Shown piece after piece: positions 58,347 to 64,000 of a stretch of 64,000 bases of DNA. Each line of letters begins with the position of its first letter. The stretch's first letter is position 1. Made by a program: the position numbers and the translations under genes. The stretch comes from Acetobacter cibinongensis (GTDB lineage Bacteria; Pseudomonadota; Alphaproteobacteria; Acetobacterales; Acetobacteraceae). The notes beneath the pieces are model-generated. The model did not search any database. It saw nothing but the letters and a program-made list of their open reading frames with translations, and was not told the DNA's origin. Location of the stretch: the NCBI RefSeq assembly GCF_000963925.1, contig NZ_BAMV01000011.1:215493-279492 (forward strand). Direction: 5' to 3'.

Positions 58347-59450
58347 TTAGTCTTCTGAGCGTGGCCGGTGGCCGATATGGATTGTCAGGTCAATGGGGGT
58401 CTTCTGACGCTGGACAGTGACCTGAATATCCGCATTTGGCCGGGCCGCCGCAACGGCACGGATTGTGCTGCGCGCTGAGTCCATATGCTCCCCGCCCATG
58501 GCAATAATAATATCGTCTTTCTTCATGCCACCCTTGGCGGCAGGACCGTTGCGGTCCACCTCTGCCACGCGGGCGCCATTGTGGGTGATAATATCTTCCA
58601 GCGTGGCACCCAGCCAGCCGCGTTCTATGTGCCCGTTATGGCGCAGAGCCTCCACAACCGGGATCACCAGTTCGGACGGGATGGAAAATCCCAGCCCAAC
58701 GGACCCTCCGGTAGGGGAGACAATGGCCGTATTAAGGGCAATCACCTGCCCAGCCAGATTGAAGGTCGGGCCGCCGGAGTTGCCGGGGTTTATGGGTGCG
58801 TCCAGTTGCAGAAAGTCATCAAATGGTCCGGTCCCAATATCCCGACCGCGGGCGGAGACAATGCCCGCAGTGATAGAGGACCCAAGCCCGAAAGGGTTGC
58901 CCACCGCAACAATCCAGTCCCCCACCTGCACAAGGCGGCTATCTCCCCATTCAAGGTAGGGCAGCGGAGAAGGGCTTTGAATTTTGATAACGGCAATGTC
59001 TGTTAATTTATCAATACCAACAAGCTCTGCCGTAAACTCCTTTCCGTCCATAAGGGAGACGGTAATTTTGTCCGCGTCGTCCACCACATGACCGTTGGTG
59101 ACGATAATACCGGACGGGTCCAGAATAAAGCCGGAGCCAGCGCCCAGAATTTCATCCCCATGGCGGCGGATACGTTCCCGCAAACGGCGCTCCAGCGGGG
59201 TGCCCTTTACTGCGGTAGGGAGTTTTTTGTGTTTGCCGGAGTCAGAATCCCGCGTGACGGCAATATTGACCACCGCAGGCACTACCTTGCGGACCAATGG
59301 CGCAAAAGAGGTGGGGCCGGGAGGGGCCACCAGAGGAATGGCCGGTGCAAACGCTGGGAGCGCTGGTGTGCGTGTTGCCGCCCAGCCTGGCTGAGCGCTG
59401 GGCAGGCAGGTGCTTGCAAGAACGGGCAGGCTACACAGAAAGCGCTTCAT
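58347..59450 (-). CDS. HtrA-family serine protease with one PDZ domain
   Basis: A periplasmic quality-control protease of 367 residues. The signal peptide is about 1-24. The trypsin-like domain (about 85-270) has the triad His in V-T-N-G-H-V-V, Asp in L-T-D-I-A-V-I-K and Ser in N-P-G-N-S-G-G-P. One PDZ domain (about 275-360) ends in the basic tail H-R-P-R-S-E-D. A single PDZ is the DegS layout, whereas E. coli DegP and DegQ have two. There is no lasting membrane anchor after the signal, so a soluble form is likely. A palindrome lies 75 bases upstream. Confidence 0.9.
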   Translation of the reverse strand: MKRFLCSLPVLASTCLPSAQPGWAATRTPALPAFAPAIPLVAPPGPTSFAPLVRKVVPAVVNIAVTRDSDSGKHKKLPTAVKGTPLERRLRERIRRHGDEILGAGSGFILDPSGIIVTNGHVVDDADKITVSLMDGKEFTAELVGIDKLTDIAVIKIQSPSPLPYLEWGDSRLVQVGDWIVAVGNPFGLGSSITAGIVSARGRDIGTGPFDDFLQLDAPINPGNSGGPTFNLAGQVIALNTAIVSPTGGSVGLGFSIPSELVIPVVEALRHNGHIERGWLGATLEDIITHNGARVAEVDRNGPAAKGGMKKDDIIIAMGGEHMDSARSTIRAVAAARPNADIQVTVQRQKTPIDLTIHIGHRPRSED

Positions 59451-59522
59451 TTTGCCGTGATCAGGGTTCTGGACATGTTCTCTTTTGCCCTTCTTTTAAG
59501 AAAGAAAGCAATGGGCACACCT

Positions 59523-59538
59523 GCATGTTGTAACATGC
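59523..59538. promoter_or_regulatory. Palindrome upstream of the HtrA gene
   Basis: GCATGTT and AACATGC with a 2-base spacer, about 75-90 bases upstream of the protease start (minus strand). It could be an operator for a dimeric regulator or a weak hairpin at the end of hrpB. There is no T-tract. Confidence 0.3.
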
Positions 59539-59571
59539 TTAGCAAATCCCATGCCCCATCCGCACACTCTG

Positions 59572-62184
59572 TCACCCCTTGTCTTTACGCGGCGGTCGCG
59601 GTTTGGCAGGGGCAAGCGCCGGATTCTCTGGCCACTCATGCCGTGGGTAACGGCCCCGCATATCCCGGCGCATATCTGCCCATCCGCCGGACCAGAAGCT
59701 GCCAAGGTCTGCCGTAATGGCCTGTGGTCTGCCTGCGGGGGAGAGCAGCGCCAGCCGGAGCGGTATGCGCCCTCCGGCCAGTTCCGGTGTTGTGTCGGTC
59801 CCGTAAAAAATTTGTGCACGCCCTGCGGCTACTGGAACCGGCTGGGTGTAATCAACCGTTGCCGCTCCTCCGGGGAAGGGCTGGCTGGTGGGCAGGTGTT
59901 TGTCCAACCACTGCGTGCGGGCATACCCAAGATGCGCGCGCAAGACGGCCGTGAGGTCAAGGGATTTCAGTTCCGCCACGGAACTGAGCCCCTCTACCCA
60001 CGGTGCCAGCCAGTCATCCACGGAGGAAGCAAGAGCCTGAGTGGAGAAATCTGGCCAAGGGTCTGTTTCGTTTGGAGGGAGGATTTCAAGGCTACGGGCA
60101 AACTCAACCCGCGCCTGAAGCTGCTGTGTGCTGTCTGACCAGTTCAGCACAGAGGCTGGAGCGGTTCTGGCTTGCGTCAACAAAAGCGCGGTGGCGTTGG
60201 CAGCTTCCACCTTTTCCGTTCGGTCACGCAAAATCAGGCACCCAATGCGGGTGCGGCGGCGGGCCAGAATAGCGCCCGATGTTGGGTCCAGCGTTGTTTC
60301 AACCTGTTCCTTGGTGCGGTCTAGCAAGGCAGTGGGCAGGGCGTTGAGGTCGAGAGGTGCCGCCAGCCGAATTTCAGCCGAAGTCCGCAAATGCAGCCCG
60401 GCCACGACTAGCAGTTTCTGTTCGGAGAGCGGGTCATCGCGCCGCAGGCGGGCATTGGTGCCATTGGACAGGCGAAAACTACCGGCTTCTCCGCGGGAGA
60501 GAGCTATCCGGTCAGGGAAGCCTGCCGCCAGCAAGGCTGCTGGGTCTCCTTCGGCCTCGTGGCGGCTTTTAAGCCCCAGCCTGACCCGGTAGCGGCCTGC
60601 CGCCTGCCGGATACGTGCCAGCGCGCCCCGGTCCGCATCCGGGTGGTGGTCCCCAGCAATAAGGTCCAGCCGCAGAGAAATATCAGAGGGAGGAACAGGC
60701 GGAGGGCCTCCTCGTCCTGCCACACGCGGGCGCAAGGGGTCCCGCTCTTCCAGCAAAGCGGCAAGATCTGCCGCCAGCGCCGCTTCTTCTTCCGTGTTGG
60801 CGGCCAGCATCATGGCCGCAAGACGCGGGTGCGCCCCCAGCGCTGCCATGTTGCGCCCTAAAGCCGTAATGACACCGGAATCGTCCAGCGCTCCCAGCAT
60901 GATCAGCAGGTCTTTTGCGGCGTTAACAGCACTTGTTGGTGGCTGATCAGGCAGGGGAAGGGGGGCTTCCGGTGTGCCAACGCTATCTGCCCAGAGCGCT
61001 GAGGCCAATACAAAATCAGCAAGGTCAGCTTCCAGAATTTCGGGCCGGTCATGGTTGGGTAGGCCGCGTTCAGTGGCGGGGGTCCAGAGGCATATGGCGG
61101 TGCCGGGGGCTTCTCGGCCCGCACGACCCGCGCGCTGTCGAGCTGCTGCTTTGGAAATACGCAGCGTCTCCAGCCGGGAAAGGCCAGCCCCCGTGTCAAA
61201 CCGTGGGGCCCGCCGGAACCCACCATCAATAACAACCCTGACTCCCGGAACAGTCAGGGATGTCTCGGCAATGGATGTAGCCAGAATAACGCGGCGTTCC
61301 CCTTCCGCGCCGGGGCGCAAGACACGGGCCTGCTCGGCGGGTGGCAGTTCTCCATGCAGTGGCAGAACAGTAGCGCTATAGCCCTCAAGTAATGCTGTTA
61401 CACGCCGTATTTCCCCCGTGCCGGGCAGAAAAACCAGAATATCCCCCGTGGTTTCAACAAGGGCTGTTTTAACAGCACTTGCCGTGACCGCAGGAAGATC
61501 CCGAATGTGCGGAATATCCCGTTTTGCATGCTGAACTGTCAGCGGGTACATGCGGCCTTCGCTGGTTAAAACCGGCGCGTTCATCAGGGCGGCCAACCGC
61601 TCCGTTTCCGCTGTGGCAGACATGGCCACAAGCCGCAGGTCTGGCCGCAGGGTGCGTTGCAGGTCAAGGCACAGAGCGAGTGCAAGGTCTGCTTCCAGCG
61701 AGCGTTCATGCACTTCGTCAATAATCACGCAGGCAATATTTTCCAGGATGGGGTCACCTAACAGGCGGCGCAAGAAAAGGCCTTCTGTCAGAACCTCAAT
61801 ACGGGTGCGGTCGGAAATGGCGGAATCCAGACGGGTACGGTAGCCAACAAAGCCGCCTGCTTCTTCCCCCAATAGCCCTGCAATACGCTGGGCGGCAGCG
61901 CGTGCGGCCAGCCTGCGGGGTTCCAGCATGATGATGCGGTCAGCCTCCCCACGCCATGGTGCTGCTGCCAGAACAGGCGGGACAGTCGTTGTCTTCCCCG
62001 CACCGGGCGGTGCGACCAGAATGGCGGATGCCGGATGTTCGGCAGTGGCCTCTTGCGCCAGAGCGGCATAGAGCGCGGGCAGAACATCCTGCACAGGAAG
62101 GCCGTTTGCCAGTGTGGAAACAGAGGGGGGAAGTGCTGACTGTTGCATGGTTGTCGTTATGGCCGCAGCCGTGCCGAACGGCAA
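59572..62184 (-). CDS. hrpB: ATP-dependent helicase HrpB
   Basis: A DEAH/RHA-family RNA helicase of up to 870 residues. The motor has Walker A A-P-P-G-A-G-K-T-T, D-E-V-H (I-I-D-E-V-H-E-R-S), S-A-T in A-M-S-A-T, and Q-R-A-G-R-A-G-R. The ratchet and HrpB-specific C-terminal regions follow, ending basic (K-P-R-P-P-R-K-D-K-G). ATG 62184 gives a 12-residue lead; ATG 62148 (M-Q-Q-S-A-L) fits the family better. E. coli HrpB has 809 residues. The role of HrpB is not settled. Confidence 0.93.
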   Translation of the reverse strand: MPFGTAAAITTTMQQSALPPSVSTLANGLPVQDVLPALYAALAQEATAEHPASAILVAPPGAGKTTTVPPVLAAAPWRGEADRIIMLEPRRLAARAAAQRIAGLLGEEAGGFVGYRTRLDSAISDRTRIEVLTEGLFLRRLLGDPILENIACVIIDEVHERSLEADLALALCLDLQRTLRPDLRLVAMSATAETERLAALMNAPVLTSEGRMYPLTVQHAKRDIPHIRDLPAVTASAVKTALVETTGDILVFLPGTGEIRRVTALLEGYSATVLPLHGELPPAEQARVLRPGAEGERRVILATSIAETSLTVPGVRVVIDGGFRRAPRFDTGAGLSRLETLRISKAAARQRAGRAGREAPGTAICLWTPATERGLPNHDRPEILEADLADFVLASALWADSVGTPEAPLPLPDQPPTSAVNAAKDLLIMLGALDDSGVITALGRNMAALGAHPRLAAMMLAANTEEEAALAADLAALLEERDPLRPRVAGRGGPPPVPPSDISLRLDLIAGDHHPDADRGALARIRQAAGRYRVRLGLKSRHEAEGDPAALLAAGFPDRIALSRGEAGSFRLSNGTNARLRRDDPLSEQKLLVVAGLHLRTSAEIRLAAPLDLNALPTALLDRTKEQVETTLDPTSGAILARRRTRIGCLILRDRTEKVEAANATALLLTQARTAPASVLNWSDSTQQLQARVEFARSLEILPPNETDPWPDFSTQALASSVDDWLAPWVEGLSSVAELKSLDLTAVLRAHLGYARTQWLDKHLPTSQPFPGGAATVDYTQPVPVAAGRAQIFYGTDTTPELAGGRIPLRLALLSPAGRPQAITADLGSFWSGGWADMRRDMRGRYPRHEWPENPALAPAKPRPPRKDKG

Positions 62185-62403
62185 TCTTTCCGGACGGAGG
62201 GGGCTTTGCTGACAGTTGCCGAGAAGGCGGAGGGTAAATTGCTCTCCGCCAAGCAGAGTTAGGGTGTTCAGTGTGTTATGGAATTAGGCCACGGCGAGGT
62301 TGATCCAACTGAGTGATGAGTTCTTTTTGGAGTAGGGCGTGATTTTATAAGGACCCGTCAAAATATTTTCTAAATACGCTGTTTTTTGAAAATATAGACT
62401 TTT

Positions 62404-62440
62404 GAAGGGCAAGAGGAAGCCCGGCTTTCTCTTGCCCTTC
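62404..62440. terminator. Inverted repeat downstream of the lipoprotein gene
   Basis: A 12-base perfect stem (62404-62415 with 62429-62440) enclosing 13 bases, just after the stop codon of the minus-strand lipoprotein gene. It probably terminates that gene. The 200 bases between it and hrpB hold nothing else I can support. Confidence 0.75.
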
Positions 62441-62448
62441 TTGCTTAA

Positions 62449-63420
62449 TCAGTTGCCAGATGTTGCGGATTTGGTTTGTCCCGGCAGCTTCAGATACCCT
62501 GCTTTAGGGGACATGGTTTTGGCAGGTTTTGCGGTACTGTCATCGTCTCCCCCGGCAGGGAAAATGGCATCCGGCTCACTGGGGGCCACGCTGGTTGTGG
62601 CTTTTTGGGTGACGCCGCTTGTGTCTGGAACATTAACCTGTGGAGGCGTGATATCTGGCACGTCAACTTTGGGCATTGTGACTGTTGGTGTGGTGATCGG
62701 TGCGTTTTCCGGTGTGGTGGATGTTGGGATAGCACTGGTTGCCGCCGTGGCTGGCACCGTAACAGCCGTAGCACTCAGCCCTTGGGGTGCTGCTGATGTG
62801 GTGCCGGGTGCGCCAAGCTGTTGCGTTTGAATGGCGGCCCCCACGGGTGTGCCGCCTGCATCCACAAGCCAGGCGGAGAGGGAGTGGCGTATCTGATATT
62901 CCAGTTCCACATTCATGTGCTGCATCATGTCACGGGTCAGCTCATACAGGTTGGCCTGACTGTCCACGTCCCCTTTTGAGGGGTCGGGCCGCAGGTTGCT
63001 TGTGACATGAGCTTCCGCATGCGCTGTTTGTGTGCTGCCGGGGCTGAGAATGTCGAGGTGAACATCCATCTGCCCGGCCAGAGTGCCGCCCGCGTTATGC
63101 AGGATGGAGGCACGGTCAATCACGAACTGGGCCGTATTGCCATTTGAACTCCCGGCAGCCAGACGGTCCTGCGCCATTTGCCGCAGCGCTTGCGCCGGAG
63201 GGGTGGGGGCCCGGTTGCCAATATCGCCTGCAATCGGGTTGGTCTGGGTGTTATCCATAATATTAAGGGTGGATGCGTTCAGGTGCATCTGGCCCAGATA
63301 GTCATAGGTTAGCGGAGCAAAGGAGACAGGCTTTGAGTCTCCTGCACAGCCTGCCAGCAGGGCAGGGAGCACGAGAGCCGCTGTAAGAGACAGGCGAAGT
63401 GGACGAGAGAACAGCGTCAT
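62449..63420 (-). CDS. Hypothetical lipoprotein with Pro/Thr/Val-rich tail
   Basis: A 323-residue protein from ATG 63420 (the frame is open to 63522 but that lead is not signal-like). A signal with lipobox L-L-A-G-C puts the lipid anchor at Cys25. Residues about 30-210 form a folded region with Y-D-Y-L-G-Q-M-H-L-N and N-V-E-L-E-Y-Q-I-R-H-S-L-S-A-W-L-V. From about 215 on there is a low-complexity tail with repeated P-x-V-x-V-P-D and T-x-P-x-V elements. This looks like a spacer through the periplasm. Family unknown. Confidence 0.72.
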   Translation of the reverse strand: MTLFSRPLRLSLTAALVLPALLAGCAGDSKPVSFAPLTYDYLGQMHLNASTLNIMDNTQTNPIAGDIGNRAPTPPAQALRQMAQDRLAAGSSNGNTAQFVIDRASILHNAGGTLAGQMDVHLDILSPGSTQTAHAEAHVTSNLRPDPSKGDVDSQANLYELTRDMMQHMNVELEYQIRHSLSAWLVDAGGTPVGAAIQTQQLGAPGTTSAAPQGLSATAVTVPATAATSAIPTSTTPENAPITTPTVTMPKVDVPDITPPQVNVPDTSGVTQKATTSVAPSEPDAIFPAGGDDDSTAKPAKTMSPKAGYLKLPGQTKSATSGN

Positions 63421-63612
63421 GGCGCGCACCCTTTCATGGCAGAAAATCTCAGGTAACAGAGACAGGGCAGCGTGAGGAGATCTGCCCGGAAAAATCCTGC
63501 CTTCGGGGGTGGCGCAGGTCAATATTGTGCAAAGCTATGAGGTATGATCACACCGCCTTTCTATTGTGCGAGCTATGCAGTAGAAACAGACCTACAACGT
63601 GAAAGGATAGCT

Positions 63613-63966
63613 ATGACCACAACCCCACCATGCCCAACCTGCGGTTCCGAGCATGTGTACCCAGATGGCAGCCTGTGGATTTGCCCGGAATGCGGCAATG
63701 AGTGGAGCCAGGATAGCAGCCTGACCGCCAGCACAGAGGGCGAGCCGGGCGTTATTAAGGATGCAAACGGGAATATTCTGACCGATGGTGACACGGTAAC
63801 AGTCATCAAGGATCTGAAAATAAAAGGGTCTTCTCAGGCCATTAAGGGGGGTACCAAGGTCAAGGGTATCCGCTTGACAGACGGTGCAGACGGGCATAAT
63901 ATTGCCTGCAAAATTCCCGGATTTGGTGCCATGAATTTGAAATCTGAATTTGTAAAGAAATCCTGA
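63613..63966 (+). CDS. yjdM: Zinc-ribbon protein YjdM (PhnA family)
   Basis: A 117-residue cytosolic protein. The N-terminal zinc ribbon uses C-P-T-C-G and C-P-E-C-G (positions about 7, 10, 26 and 29). The PhnA/YjdM core follows: [26 protein letters not shown] and the [16 protein letters not shown] end. GAAAGGATAG precedes ATG 63613; the open frame to 63544 is not needed. Its old name PhnA refers to a phosphonate locus, but the family's role is not firmly known. Confidence 0.9.
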   Translation: MTTTPPCPTCGSEHVYPDGSLWICPECGNEWSQDSSLTASTEGEPGVIKDANGNILTDGDTVTVIKDLKIKGSSQAIKGGTKVKGIRLTDGADGHNIACKIPGFGAMNLKSEFVKKS

Positions 63967-63967
63967 T

Positions 63968-64000
63968 CCGGCCTTCCGGCCTTCCGGCCTTCCGGCCTTC
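63968..64000. repeat. 8-base tandem repeat at the window end
   Basis: CCGGCCTT repeated four times exactly (63968-63999) and continuing past the window edge. It starts 2 bases after the yjdM stop codon. Confidence 0.9.

Noticed and set aside
1..64000. CRISPR array or insertion sequence
   Set aside because: No regularly spaced repeats of 23-40 bases, no cas genes, and no transposase reading frame were seen. The serine recombinase alone is not enough to call a transposon.

Overview
The window reads as chromosomal DNA of an acetic acid bacterium (Acetobacteraceae, most likely Acetobacter or a close relative). This rests on protein families and gene order, such as an alphaproteobacterial Hsp20/DUF1150 pair, an Lpt/KdsD operon, hldE coupled to an AGE epimerase, and a Hint_2 surface protein. 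No rRNA gene or marker was available to name a species. Nearly all of the DNA is moderately GC-rich and densely coded. Three patches are clearly AT-rich: about 6260-6510, 18410-19260 and 27900-28330.

Layout. 1-1180: the tail of a small heat-shock protein, DUF1150, and the ribosome hibernation factor on the opposite strand. 1790-6062: a tight minus-strand operon, RNase D-like / kdsD / lptC / lptA / lptB, for Kdo precursor synthesis and LPS export. 6600-11660: a ProP-like transporter, a Nudix hydrolase, rlmB, an NCS1 permease and an SDR. 11780-16640: gmk, hldE, an AGE epimerase and dnaB, all on the plus strand. 16700-19260: an accessory island with a Hint-domain surface protein divergent from a serine recombinase. 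19420-24640: an MscS-type channel, a TetR regulator, a 47-residue lipoprotein, and mlaF/mlaE. 24870-27780: ugd, radA and tRNA-Gly(CCC).

28480-37070: an outer-membrane beta-barrel protein, a GABA-type amino acid permease, a DUF1275 protein, PutA and a GntR regulator, suggesting use of proline and other amino acids. 37640-44080: a DUF2501 protein, acetyl-CoA synthetase, a CHRD protein behind a candidate EcfG-type promoter, DUF1653, small envelope proteins, an RlmM-like methyltransferase, DUF423 and an ATP:cobalamin adenosyltransferase. 44520-49310: a coiled-coil protein, a membrane protein and a very large autotransporter. 49470-64000: an FAD-dependent 2-hydroxyacid dehydrogenase, a coiled-coil membrane protein, Sua5, CysQ, PepA, an M28 peptidase, HolC, an aldo/keto reductase, an HtrA protease, the helicase HrpB, a lipoprotein, YjdM, and an 8-bp tandem repeat running off the end.

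Two themes recur. One is the cell envelope: Lpt, Kdo, heptose, Mla, UDP-glucuronate, lipoproteins and surface proteins. The other is protein quality control and proteolysis: Hsp20, HtrA, PepA and M28.

The most striking observation is the autotransporter at 45905-49309. Its passenger carries the full set of landmarks of a eukaryote-type pepsin (family A1) aspartic protease: both D-T/S-G-S/T active-site motifs, the flap motif, the Ile-Met-Gly core motif and the C-terminal motif. I know of no described cell-surface pepsin displayed this way. Other points for follow-up are the Hint/recombinase island, a possible EcfG promoter, a long structured hairpin at 37482-37552, and a head-to-head pair of genes whose start codons may overlap.
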